DNA from: Cliona cf. orientalis
Lineage: Eukaryota; Porifera; Demospongiae; Clionaida; Clionaidae
Direction: 5' to 3'
Length of the DNA: 64,000 nt
NCBI GenBank assembly: GCA_963930775.1
Contig: OZ005693.1
Span: forward strand, 9,050,006-9,114,005
The position numbers and the translations under genes are program-made. The notes beneath the pieces were generated by a model, which saw only the letters and a program-made list of their open reading frames with translations, had not been told where the DNA came from and did not search any database. Below are positions 10,496 to 48,400 of the stretch, piece by piece; positions within the stretch are counted from its first letter, which is position 1, and every line of letters begins with the position of its first letter.

Positions 10496-11653
10496 TCCCA
10501 TTCCCTTGCTTACAGCGTATGTGTTCCGAGTCTCATCACAGTGTCTTCTATTCGCACCACCACCATCATCCATTCACCTCTCTTCCTAGCCACAACCACC
10601 ACCACCTCTCCCATAATGTACATGACAGTGCCCAACAGCAGCCTATATCTATTGACCAACCTCACCCCGTGCAAAATGGAATCAACCATTCTACTAGAAA
10701 CACGTTTGCAAATCAGAAGCTCAACTTATGCATGGCGGGAAGATCTGTGCTAGAGGAAGAGGTATATAAGAGAAAGGGAAGGGAGGGATAGAGTAAGAAA
10801 GATAGAAAGGGAAGGGAGAGAGTAAGAAAGAGAGAGAGGGGAGGGAGGGAGAGCGAGCACGACTGCGGATGTAGATGCTTTGTGCCACCATTTTTAGCTG
10901 ATCATCTATTTTATCTTCTATGTATTGAATTTATTTCACTGTTGTATACAGGCTGGTAGTTGTATGCATGTCCATGTGCCTGGAGTGTCAGTCACGGAGT
11001 GCCCTCGCTGCCTGGCTGGAGAACCAGTAAGTCTCTCATGCACTTCCATACGTAGCGTATGTACTACACAATTATTGTTCTGTATTTGTAGTATATACTA
11101 TAGTTTTCGTTATTTCCCCAAGTCAACAATCAGTAATGGTTGTGATTGCTAGGTGTACTAGGAATTAAGTGAGATAATTTATAGGTCAGGCCATCAAGAT
11201 AATATTACGGATACAGTTTCTGAGTAAAACTGACCTCAAACTAACTAGATTTTACAAAAGTGTGTTATTATTCTTATACTCCAACCAGTTTCCATATGCA
11301 ATGGATGCATGTAACAGATAACTAAAATTTTACAATTCCCGAAAAATAGTATGGCTACATGCATAATTCTGTGCATCTTGCCTAAGACTGGACCCAAGGA
11401 CAAGGCTAGCTACAGTGTATTATACTCCTATTTGAAACTGTAGAACATAGTATTATACAATAATAATATTATGATGGTGCCAAAATGTACCTATTATACG
11501 TACACACATGTACTGTACTCGTCATTGTGATTACTGCAGGTGTATGCTATCAATACAGGGACATATGGAACACTCGAGTCGATATTCGAGCATGGCCATG
11601 CCAACAATGGACACCAACTGATGACCATTGACACCGACAACTGCATGACATAA
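9567..11653 (+). CDS. Unrecognised His-rich protein with a CPRC motif
   Basis: I do not recognise this protein. Exons: 9567 (or 9613)-10046, 10516-10761, 10952-11026, 11540-11653, all phase 0 with good GT-AG sites; 304 aa if translation starts at 9567. The start is doubtful: 9567-9612 is a pyrimidine-rich stretch ending CTCAG, just like a 3' splice site, so the real first exon may lie upstream. Visible: a low-complexity Ser/Ala/Asn-rich N-terminal third; a basic VKRKRG that could be a nuclear localisation signal; a His-rich stretch (HHHHH and HNHHHLSH) in exon 2; and a conserved-looking short exon with SCMHVHVPG and TECPRCLAGE, a possible half zinc site. The protein ends in DTDNCMT. The clean exon phases argue for a real gene. 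Convergent with ISY1. Confidence 0.7.
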
Positions 11654-12198
11654 CTTCACTAAACCCTCACTCCTGCTCACACCCCTCCCTGCAGCGTCAC
11701 ATTGGACATTGTCAACTTTTCATCAGAAACTATTATTCAAATCATGAGCCCAAGAACATGCAATACTAGTTTCAAATTAATCCACCGATCATTAACTTTT
11801 GGTCATGTTTATTTTTTCTACATGTTTATTTTTTCTATTAATAAATTATTATGATGCACGGCATTGTCCTAGGATTTCCATTATTGAAAAAAAAAAAAAA
11901 AATCTGAGTACAGCTGTAACATTAACTACTATATCCTTGTTCCAAGGCCCTTTGGAGAGAATAAGCATCATAATAATAATACAATTGAATTGGCTCCAAC
12001 AGAGTGCATGCATATATAATGACAGTAAAATTAAAAGCATACCGACAATTTCAGTGGCCAGAAATAGAAAAACAAAGCTTCACTTTTAAAACACATCAAT
12101 AGAAGTACGTATGTGGGCTTTTTTTGGCCTTTGAGGAGAGTGAATAAAGTACATAATATTATAACATGGTGGAGTTAGTTTAGATTTGGGGGGATTGG
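11654..12198. other. Convergent intergenic region
   Basis: 545 bp between the 3' ends of the His-rich gene and ISY1. AT-rich, with an A15-type run at about 11887-11901 and AATAAA-like words on both strands that could serve as poly(A) signals. No coding potential seen. Confidence 0.5.
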
Positions 12199-39249
<27,051 letters not shown>

Positions 39250-39443
39250 GTCTGAAAGCCTTCTGGATGATTTTATACGCAAAATTGAATGCTACTTGCC
39301 AAGCAAATGGACGAGATAGAAGTTTTCCTACACCACCACAACGTGCAGAACGAAGATCTTGGAATGGGAACGCAAATTAATGTTTGCCGAGTCAGCAATT
39401 CTCCGTAAGTGGGTGTGGCCTTTATTGTTGGCGCGCGCGCGCA
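39250..39443. promoter_or_regulatory. Bidirectional promoter region ISY1 / MBD4
   Basis: Only 194 bp lie between the divergent start codons. It contains a (GC)6-like stretch at 39431-39442 directly upstream of the MBD4 ATG. Both 5' UTRs and promoters must fit here. Confidence 0.55.
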
Positions 39444-41081
39444 ATGGCAAAAGTGGAGAGGAGTGTTGTTTGTGTCGATACAAGCGGACTGAGGAGGTCA
39501 GCTAGGCTGAGAAAGTTGAAGGAGAACGAGAGAAAGGTGTTTAGCCAGTACTTTTCAGAACCAGTGCAGAGTTCAGCCCAGATCAGACGGATCTCAGAGA
39601 AAGGGAAGCGCCAAAGAGATCAATCCAGGTATTTTAATGTGTATTTAGTGATACTAAACTAGAAGGAGGTAAGGAATGGAGTTTCTATCTGTATTTAGTG
39701 TAAAGTCAAAGTAGCATACCCATTGCATGATCCACCCCCCACTGGTACATGGTGACCCCCTCCCCCCCCTCCCCCCACACACACACGCTGCGGTGACACA
39801 CAAAAGTCTCTGGTGCCCCCAATATTCAAAATTTGACATTGAACTCCACTTCTGTAGAAATGAAGAAGCAGTACCACCAGCAAAGAGGAAGACAATACCA
39901 TCAAAGAAAGGTTGTAGAAAGATACAGAAACAGCCGAGATCGAGAAAACAGAAGAGTGAACCAGCCATCGCAAAATCCAAACAACATTCCACCCCTCATA
40001 GTGAACCCACAGATCCCCAAAACACTAACTCTAGGACCAGTCCCTACTTTGGAAAGCCTAAGGACACAGAAGAGGCTGCCTCTCAACAGACAGAGCTACC
40101 GAGATTGACTCTTTCTGGACAGTTTAAGCAGAAGCGTCATAGGCACCTCCAGTACCCTGACTTTGTCCCACCCAAGTCTCCTCATGGCTTGGTACAGGAG
40201 CAGCTCTACAGTGAACCATGGAAGCTTCTAGTGGCTACCATCTTCCTCAACAGAACTACTGGTAGGAATATAATAATAGAATTCAAAATAGCTGAAAAAT
40301 TTGGCTGGGAATTACATTTTTAAAATAAAAGTGATTTGTGATCCAACTGCCAAATTCGATCCTTCCTCTATTTTTGGCTATACAATATTACTAGAGTTCT
40401 AATTGCTTCTAAACTAGATTGCTCTACATATTGTAGGGTCTGCAGCAAAACCTGTTTTGTGGGATTTCTTTAAGAAGTATCCGAATGCTGAGTCAGCAAG
40501 GCAGGCTGATTGGAGGGAGCTGGCCAGCATGTTGAATCCTCTGGGACTCCACGAGAAGAGAGCACAGATCATCATTAGATTCTCAGGTACTGACTGCTAC
40601 ATGCATAATATTTGCTCAGTAAGACTACATAGACTCTTAGGTATTGCTACGTAATAGTTTGTCCTGTTATTGTATCACTGATTTCAGTAGAACTTGGTGA
40701 GTATGCTATACACGAGGTTGACCTTAGAATGTCGTGTATATTACATAATCTTTGGGTAGGGTTCATTATTTCAGTTCTGTCTGTGCTCTCTCTCTCCCTT
40801 TCTCCCTCCCTCTCCCTTTCTCACTCTAATACATAATATACAATACATACAAATGCACACTCACACATTCCCCTAAACACACATACAAAGATGAGTACCT
40901 GACCAAGGACTGGGAGTATCCTATTGAACTCCATGGCATTGGCAAGTATGGCAATGACTCTTACCGCATCTTCTGCACGGCAGAGTGGAGGGAGGTGAGG
41001 CCCACTGACCACATGCTAAACAAGTACTATGCCTGGCTCTGTGAACGAAATGACTATCATCCAGACGACTGGACACCTTAG
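39444..41081 (+). CDS. MBD4: MBD4-type mismatch-specific thymine-DNA glycosylase, no MBD seen
   Basis: Removes T (or U) mispaired with G, chiefly after deamination of 5-methylcytosine. Exons: 39444-39628, 39858-40261, 40437-40586, 40891-41081; 930 nt, 309 aa, all phases fit. The C-terminal HhH-GPD glycosylase domain is complete: [64 protein letters not shown] with the expected catalytic Asp (about residue 269), and the C-terminal [11 protein letters not shown]. The N-terminal 170 residues are Lys/Arg-rich and low-complexity; I see no methyl-CpG-binding domain, so the protein resembles the MBD-less forms known from plants. An in-frame ATG at 39384 exists, but 39444 gives a conventional start. 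The intron before the last exon holds a CT/CA repeat. Confidence 0.92.
40283..40392. mobile_element. MITE relative in an MBD4 intron
   Basis: Contains AGCTGAAAAATTTGGCTGGGA near the left and CTATTTTTGGCTATAC near the right, an imperfect inverted pair related to 14391-14600. It directly follows the donor at 40261. Confidence 0.5.
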
Positions 41082-41272
41082 TATAGTTTTGATTCTTAAG
41101 TTAAATCAGTGAGTTTTACTGTACGCAACATTTTGTGTTACATTATTATTAGTGTATTGCACTGTACTTATACACCATACCCTTTATCATAATTAGATTA
41201 TCATGACATTTCGACAGGCTAAAGATCACGGTGATAACAGTAATGTTATAAAAACACTCAGTTGCTAAGATG

Positions 41273-42985
41273 CTAATGATAAAGTTGAATGTCAAACACC
41301 CCAGAAGCACCCCATCGATAATTAAAGTACTTTCCATCTTGCCATCGAACAGTTACTGTTTGCTCACTTGTATTATGTTTGGTAACCAAACCCACATCGG
41401 ATGTGCTTGCACCGTAATTATGGTCTATATAGTTCCAGCCTGGACCTCTCATGATCCTTGATTCCAAAGGTGGTGTGCCAGCTACTTGAACACGATTCAA
41501 TAGCGGGGAGGTTCCATCAACGTGCACACCACATTGATGGCCACCTCCACAAGAGAAGGTAAAGGTTACATCCCACTCACCCGGAAACGTGGTACTGTGG
41601 TGAACGGCAATTGTAGCTACTGGACAAATCACAGAGTTGTTGTGCACAATAATCACAACTGGCTTGTGATGCAGTACATATGGGTGTTGTGTATCATCCC
41701 TTGTGATAGAGAGTGTGCTCACGTACTCTTTTCCAAGGTCAATTTGAGCAGGAAAGTTTTTCCATGAAAGTTTGAACTGTTTATTTTTTCTTTCTTCAAA
41801 TTTGGCTGCAGTATGAAAGACAATTGGTTCAATTGCCTTCTTTTCTAGATGAAAATATCGTAAGTCCATTTCTTTAACAGTTTTGCTGTCCCAAGAACTC
41901 CCCTTGAGCTCTTTTAGACTTAGCAGAGCCCGGGAACCAAGGGATAAGTACTCACTGTCATTTTTGCATGTCTGTAATCGTTCTGAGAAGCTCAGTGTGG
42001 TTGTCAGCTTGGCGATTGTCTGCTCAAGGAAATCTTTTTCAGACCAGATTACTTTTAGTTTGGCATTGTTTCTCAAATCTGATTTTGCTAACAGATCATC
42101 TCTTCTCTTCTGTAAAATGGAGATAAATCCATTAAACATCTTCTGGATGTCTGCTTGATTCTTCATTCCTGTGCTATTCGTAACTTTCTCTACAGTTTCC
42201 ACATACTCCAAATCTTTCTTGAACTCTTCCAGAACTGTGCAAACACTTGAAGATGCGTCTGAAAGTTTTTTCTCCATTGCAAGTCTAGTCTCGGAGTTTA
42301 TTCCAACGAATTTATGACCTGTGTGACCCTCAATGACACACTCACAGCAGACAAGCTCATCACATGAACTGCAAAATATTTGCGGCACTTGAGTGGGGTG
42401 CTTTGAGCAGACAAAATGACTGGTACGCTTTATTTCCCTTTTGGAGAGCAATTGTGAGTCAACTTCATCAATTGATTTGACACCATGCCCATAATATGGC
42501 TTAAGGCGTTGGTGAGCCTTCTGACAAAATTCGCAAAGCGGTAAAAAACAGTCGTTACAGAAACTCACCACTGGATCTGTGCTCTCACACAGACCACAGC
42601 GCAAACTGGATTTTACTTTTTCTTCCTGATATGATGATGATTTGATCTTGTCAAGTTCATCTTCGATTGCATAGTCAGTCAATAAACCTTCCACACCCCC
42701 TCCAGTCAATTTATGCTGAGCTCGACACTGGGGGCAAGTCAGCATTACGACAGTCACTTCTTTATTGTGTGTAGTACCACACTGGTCATTAGCACTGTGA
42801 TTAGCAGGTGGTTTCCCAGGCTCAGAAATAGCTCCTTTAGTATCACCTTTTGATTGAATCTTTTCTAGGCATTTCTTACAGAAGGTATGGCAACAAGGGA
42901 GAACTTTGGGATCTTTGAAGTCATCCAAGCACACTGAGCAGCGAAGAGAATTCTCAACATTTATAGAAGACGCTTTGCTAGCCAT
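41273..42985 (-). CDS. TRIM-like protein with filamin-like and MIB/HERC2 domains (TRIM-a)
   Basis: 570 aa, single exon. A RING E3 ubiquitin ligase by domain content. RING: CSVCLDDFKDPKVLPCCHTFC, CKKC and CPQC (about residues 16-86). Two B-boxes: CGLC...CEFC (about 129-170) and CSKH...CCECVIEGH (about 193-228). Coiled coil about 235-370 with WSEKDFLEQTI. Then a beta-rich filamin/Ig-like segment (about 405-495, CGGGHQCGVHV) and a C-terminal MIB/HERC2-type domain (RIMRGPGWNYIDHNYG, then VTVRWQDGKYFNYRWG and VFDIQLYH). MIB/HERC2 modules bind substrates in Mind bomb and HERC2 ligases, so a substrate-recruitment role is inferred. Divergent paralogue of 43167-45152 with 181 bp between starts; convergent with MBD4. 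Confidence 0.85.
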   Translation of the reverse strand: MASKASSINVENSLRCSVCLDDFKDPKVLPCCHTFCKKCLEKIQSKGDTKGAISEPGKPPANHSANDQCGTTHNKEVTVVMLTCPQCRAQHKLTGGGVEGLLTDYAIEDELDKIKSSSYQEEKVKSSLRCGLCESTDPVVSFCNDCFLPLCEFCQKAHQRLKPYYGHGVKSIDEVDSQLLSKREIKRTSHFVCSKHPTQVPQIFCSSCDELVCCECVIEGHTGHKFVGINSETRLAMEKKLSDASSSVCTVLEEFKKDLEYVETVEKVTNSTGMKNQADIQKMFNGFISILQKRRDDLLAKSDLRNNAKLKVIWSEKDFLEQTIAKLTTTLSFSERLQTCKNDSEYLSLGSRALLSLKELKGSSWDSKTVKEMDLRYFHLEKKAIEPIVFHTAAKFEERKNKQFKLSWKNFPAQIDLGKEYVSTLSITRDDTQHPYVLHHKPVVIIVHNNSVICPVATIAVHHSTTFPGEWDVTFTFSCGGGHQCGVHVDGTSPLLNRVQVAGTPPLESRIMRGPGWNYIDHNYGASTSDVGLVTKHNTSEQTVTVRWQDGKYFNYRWGASGVFDIQLYH

Positions 42986-43166
42986 CTGCAGCTATACAAG
43001 AAGTCACGACCTCAGTGACCTTTCAGATATGGCGAGTTAGCCACACCCATTTAAAAGCATGCAGGACACGCCCCTTCCGAGTTACCGGTAGTGGTATCAC
43101 TGACGTGAGAGGGAAACAATAGATATTAGCTATATAGGGGAAACACATGAAATATAATCTTGTATC
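42986..43166. promoter_or_regulatory. Bidirectional promoter region between the TRIM-like pair
   Basis: 181 bp separate the start codons of two divergent paralogues. GC-moderate, no clear TATA box. Co-expression of the pair is inferred from the layout. Confidence 0.5.
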
Positions 43167-45152
43167 GTGACTATGGCTCAACTAAGCGCAGAGAGAATCA
43201 GCTTACGATGCTCCATCTGTTTGGAGAGCTTTAAGGAGCCAAAGGTACTTCCATGTTGCCATACCTTCTGTAAGGGATGCCTGTCCAAACTCCCTGTGAT
43301 GAAGAAGCCAGAATCTGAGCTATCTATTCGAGGTGAACCACCTGAATGTAGACTCGACAGAGAGCCATCTCCCAGCACCAGTGCCAATAAGGAAGACTCC
43401 AGTGAAGATAAGGGAGAGGATCTGGAGTTGTTTGAGGTAGTGTCAAATGGTGACACGGAATCCCCTGGCATAGCCTCAGAGGAGGATGAACCTCAGTTGG
43501 GCCTGAACGTTCAGCTAGATCCAGACAATGAGGATGCAGTAGCAACAGAAGGGATTTCTCCTACAATTGGGGATTTACCAACGGAAAGCATGAATTCCGA
43601 GTCAGATTTGGTAGATTATCTCACATGCCCCCAGTGTCGTGCTGAGCACAAAATCACGGGGCCGAATGGTGTTGATGGATTTCTGACCGATTACATTGCC
43701 GAGAGCCATTTGAAGGAACAAGCTAACTTTTCAGTTAGTGCCAAGAGCAGTTTGAAATGTGATGGATGTGAAAATTTAGAACCTGTAGTAGCTTTTTGTG
43801 ACACATGCTTCGAATATTTGTGTGATTTTTGTTCTGTGGCACACAAGAGGCTAAAGAGATTTACGGAGCACAGCGTAAAAGATGTGGGTGATGTAGATCT
43901 CAACGAGGCTAGTAAAGAAGCCATTGCTTCATGTAAACCCCTCTGTCGACAGCACCCAAAAGAGATCATTCAGCTCTATTGCCAAGAATGTGATACAGTA
44001 GTGTGCAACAAGTGCATTGTTTCAAGTGAACACCAATGCCATAGATTGACAGAAATCAACTCGCAAACCAGAAGTACAGTTGACGAAAAACTCACTGAAC
44101 TATCAATGACGATAGACGAAGAATTGAAGCTGCATATTGGAAGCTTAAAGTATGTAAAAAGAGTAGAAAAAGTTACAAGTGATATGGCCATTGAGCTTCA
44201 AGAAAAAATTAACAAAACGTTTGATTCCTATGTTGCAGAGCTCGAAGCAAGACGAAAAGAATTACTTGCTGAATCTGAGAGTAAGTGCAGTGCTAAGATG
44301 AAGATATTGTGGTCAGAGAGAGATTGCTTAGAGAGAGCTATTGCTGACTCTTCAACAACACTGGAGTTCACGAAACGAGTGAGAGAATGCAAAAATGATC
44401 AGGATTATCTACAGCTAACCTCCCAGGTTCTACCCCGCTTGAGAAAGCTTGAAGATTGGGAATGGAACGATGAAAAAGTTGAAAACATTGAGCATTACTG
44501 TCTAGAAGAATCAGACTTAACCACTGATCTGATATCTGAAGCATGCTACTTTGAAGAGAATCAGTTGCCTCAATATAAAGTTGAATTCAGGAATTTCATA
44601 GAAGAAGCAATACTTGGTGAGGAGCATAACTTCACAATTCACATTAAGCCTGGAAAATACTGTCGTCCTTGGGCTTACATTGAGACTCCAACTGTGGACT
44701 TGAAACATGTTGGATCAGAGACATGTGATGTGGCTGATGTCAGTATTGCGAGTGCTGATCAGCTTGATTTCATCTCCCTTCTGCAGCCTGAAACACTCGA
44801 GTCCATGGATGACGAAGAGAAATGGGAGCTCACCAATACCTGGATTGTCACCTACACTCCTTACTGTGGGGGACGCCATACATTCACCATAAATGTTGGT
44901 GATGAATCTACTGAACATGACTTAGGACTAGTTACTGTGTATGGTGTACCAGATGTTGGTGCTCAAGTCATGAGGGGCCCACATGGCTATGGTGCAATTG
45001 AGGGAGAGGTGGTGAGCTACGATGAGTCATCGAAGAAAATCACTGTTAAAGCATCAATGTGGAACGGTTCCGGGTACCGATATGGTGGCCATGCATTAAA
45101 GAAAGCTACTTGGGGAATGAATGACCGATATGAAATTCAACTCGAGCATTGA
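43167..45152 (+). CDS. TRIM-like protein with MIB/HERC2 domain and a long RING insertion (TRIM-b)
   Basis: 661 aa, single exon. The start may be Met1 or Met3 (MTMAQLSAER). RING: CSICLESFKEPKVLPCCHTFC and CKGC, then 115 residues of acidic Ser/Glu/Asp-rich sequence before the last ligand pair CPQC, far longer than the usual spacing. B-box 1: CDGCENLEPVVAFCDTC...CDFC. B-box 2: CRQHPKEIIQLYCQEC...CNKCIVSSEHQCH. Coiled coil about 310-450 (WSERDCLERAI). Filamin-like segment with YTPYCGGRHTFTINVG, and C-terminal MIB/HERC2-type module (QVMRGPHGYGAIEG, then KITVKASMWNGSGYRYGGHA and RYEIQLEH). Same order as TRIM-a, so the two arose by inverted duplication. Poly(A) signal about 160 nt downstream. Confidence 0.85.
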   Translation: MTMAQLSAERISLRCSICLESFKEPKVLPCCHTFCKGCLSKLPVMKKPESELSIRGEPPECRLDREPSPSTSANKEDSSEDKGEDLELFEVVSNGDTESPGIASEEDEPQLGLNVQLDPDNEDAVATEGISPTIGDLPTESMNSESDLVDYLTCPQCRAEHKITGPNGVDGFLTDYIAESHLKEQANFSVSAKSSLKCDGCENLEPVVAFCDTCFEYLCDFCSVAHKRLKRFTEHSVKDVGDVDLNEASKEAIASCKPLCRQHPKEIIQLYCQECDTVVCNKCIVSSEHQCHRLTEINSQTRSTVDEKLTELSMTIDEELKLHIGSLKYVKRVEKVTSDMAIELQEKINKTFDSYVAELEARRKELLAESESKCSAKMKILWSERDCLERAIADSSTTLEFTKRVRECKNDQDYLQLTSQVLPRLRKLEDWEWNDEKVENIEHYCLEESDLTTDLISEACYFEENQLPQYKVEFRNFIEEAILGEEHNFTIHIKPGKYCRPWAYIETPTVDLKHVGSETCDVADVSIASADQLDFISLLQPETLESMDDEEKWELTNTWIVTYTPYCGGRHTFTINVGDESTEHDLGLVTVYGVPDVGAQVMRGPHGYGAIEGEVVSYDESSKKITVKASMWNGSGYRYGGHALKKATWGMNDRYEIQLEH

Positions 45153-45308
45153 TACTACAGCTATAATATAGTTTACCGAACCCAACCTACTACATGTACT
45201 ATACACGTGCAAGAACTAAAATTAATTTTCTCTTAGACTAGTGCATGTATACAATTTTCCCCTAAGATTAAAGTCTATCTTTAATATCATCTCTCTCTCT
45301 CATGTGCA

Positions 45309-45314
45309 ATAAAT
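45309..45314 (+). terminator. Poly(A) signal AATAAA of TRIM-b
   Basis: AATAAA 157 nt after the stop at 45152, in the 269-bp convergent gap before the 3' end of the giant gene. I see nothing else in that gap. Confidence 0.55.
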
Positions 45315-45421
45315 AACGAATAATATTATTATTTTATTATAATTTGCAATGCATAGTTCTATCGTATATTCATACAAGTAGCTATAACACAGGTAATAAT
45401 AAGCTTAAGGTACTTCATTGA

Positions 45422-48400
45422 TCAAAGATTAGCTTCCTCACTGAGTAGCGGTTTTGTAAGACTTTCATTTGTTGTGCTAATACTGAAAGACTTTGCTTTT
45501 ACTTTTTTCACCGATTCATTAAGTCCCACCAGCTGATAAGAGTCAACAAGTTGAGAAGGTTGCGACTTTGTTCTAGATTTTGACATACGACTCGCTTCGA
45601 ACTCACTATTCTGGTCTTGCTGGAGTGATCTCACCAATGACTGTCGGCTGTTTTGTTGGGAATCTGCTTCCTCACAATCGTCGAAGGACACAGCTGAGGT
45701 AGTTGGTCCGGAACTTGGTCCCTGGAGCAGGCTTTCAGTTAGTCGGGTATAAACACCCTCTCTTTTATCATCAATGGCATCGAGAAAGGTATGAGTAACA
45801 TCTCCTTCATACGATTGGTGTATATCACTTTGATCAAGTGGTAAGCGAGATTTCAATTTCTTGCTGAAGTTTGTATTATCACCTAAAGTGTATAACTTGG
45901 TGCTGCAGTATCTATAAACATGAAAGACAAGAACAAACATGCAGAGAAGTACTACTGTTCCAACAGAAATGTAGGCAACAACGGTCTGAAGAATTCCCTT
46001 GTGTTCATTGTCTGGATCATCAAAAGTGTACCACGTGAAAACTGAAAAACTAGTAATGTTGAAAAAGATAAATGACTCCATTGCATTGAGCAACCAGTTC
46101 TTGTAGACTCTGATAATCAGTAGAGTCTTGTAAAGAATGAGGAAGGAAGTGATGAAGATGGTTGCTAGGAGTATGACACGTGAATCTGCAGAAAGACTAA
46201 AAGCAGCAATCATGTAGATGGCGACTCTAACAAAAAGAAGAAGGCCAGTCCAGTAGCGATGTTTGGCGGTATGTGGGGTGTGATAGGCGTCAATGAAGGA
46301 ATGAAGCTTCTGGTTTCTAGTCCACTTGAAAAGCTTTGATCTTGAGCAGCGAAGGAGCCACTGCCAGGAAAATATGAGAACGGTGTACAGGAGACCAACG
46401 ACGATGATCAGGGTTGCGACACAGATTAGAATAATATGTTTCCATTCAAAGTACCTAATGTTTGCATCAGGAAACCACTTAACTATTTCTGTACCATTCG
46501 GATATATCAAGGTAGCGTGCGAGAAAGATACTATGATAATTTGCAGGTATTTGGTGTATGAGAGCAATACAAGTGTAGCCAGGGTTGCCACTGGGTTTCT
46601 CTTTCCTAGAAGGTTAGAAAATTTGGATGAAAATCTACATAGGACGATTATTAAAATCACAAGGAAAATGATGTAAGTTGGAAATGCTAGTTTAAGCCAA
46701 GTCTTTGCATAAGTATCCATTCCCTTGTAAAAGCATGTATCGAATCCGATATCCAAATTTAACCAAGAAATAAATACGGGGACAAAGGTCAAGTTGGATT
46801 GACTGAAGTACGTATTCCGGTTGGCATTGATGATGTTGGCGTAAAATATTATTGAATCTAGAGTTCCAACGGCCACTGTCATATTGAGTGTTAGGAACAT
46901 GATGACAAGAACTATACCAGCTATGATTGCAGCTACAATGATCCCTGCTAGCAGTGCATACCAATTATCAGGGCATTCTATGCACTTTGAGCTACCGAGA
47001 GAGAGACTATAGTTATCCTTACAACTGGCACACAAGAGTCCCACACGATTATTAGCACATTGTGCATCAGAGCCATTAGAGAGGTTCAAATTGAGGTAAA
47101 CTGTTGTTGTGGATGGTTGACAGTAGTCCAATGGGCAGATATCATGAAATAAGTAGGGACTGGTACAGTTGATGTATTCACACTCATTGAGGTATGTTAT
47201 CCAAAACTGCCCATTTCTTGCGATGGTGCCATTTTTCGAGTAGCAGTCATGGATGTACTTGGCGAATGTTGGATCCTTATCACAGTTGCACACACACTCA
47301 GTAGTGATATCAGCTTGACTAAATCCTCGACCGCATGAGCACTTAAGGACGTGAACAGTTACATTAAATCTTGAAAGACCCTCATCATTACAAGGTCCTT
47401 CAGCATTGAAAGTGAGATCATATGCTTCCTCTACATTAGGAAATGCAATTTGAAAGTATAGGGGAGTGCAGTTCGAATTAATATTTTGAAGAGTTTCGCT
47501 GGCAGATAAGGTGAATTGCTTGAGCCTACTCTGAACATTGGCCTTTACTGTTTGATTGACTTGATCCACTGCAGCAAGAATGACTGAAAATCTCTCCCCT
47601 CTTGTAATGCTTACAGAATCGGTTAGTTTACTACAGTCTGGAAAATAAGTATTATTGTCACATAGGCATACTCGAACAGGCTTTGAGCTGATGGTATTTA
47701 GGTTTGAGGCATCGATGTTACTTAGTTCTTCCAGGCGAGCAATACCCTGATTAAATTCTGATTCTGAACCTGTTGCATCCACAACTGTGCATCTATCTAG
47801 CAGCCCTCCATAGAGATTTTCGCCACTCATATTAGCATAATTATTGCTAAAGTAGATTTTTAGATCATTGGTTACGTTTTGAAAAAAACATCCAGTTTTA
47901 TTGCTTGGGTTCACTTTACTGAGAGGATTGCTGGAACATACATCACTTGTACTTTCATCATCAACGTAGAGTGCTCCTCCACAATCGGCTTGATTCAACA
48001 TGAATTTGACCATAGAGAAGCCCCCTTCGTTGTAGAGTTCAGAGTCTGCAAAGCCTATACCACCTCCACGTGTTGCCTGATTGCCAATCACAGTCAAATT
48101 AGTCATGCCTCCTATCGTTATTGACGAACCATTAGCATACACACCACCACCTGATGAGTGAGCAACATTGTTGATTAAGCTTGTCTCTGTGCCAGAATGA
48201 TGAATTCGAAGTCTACTCTTGCTCAAATAAATCCCACCACCATCTGATAGTGCAACATTATCAGTTAGGAGGATAGTGCTTATCGAGATAGAGCTGTTCA
48301 ATTGGACTGCGAAAGCTCCTCCCTGATCTGCCATGTTTTGAGTGAAGTTGCTAGCCGCAATTGTGACATTTGATGCTGACGTAAGAGAGAAAACTCCGCC

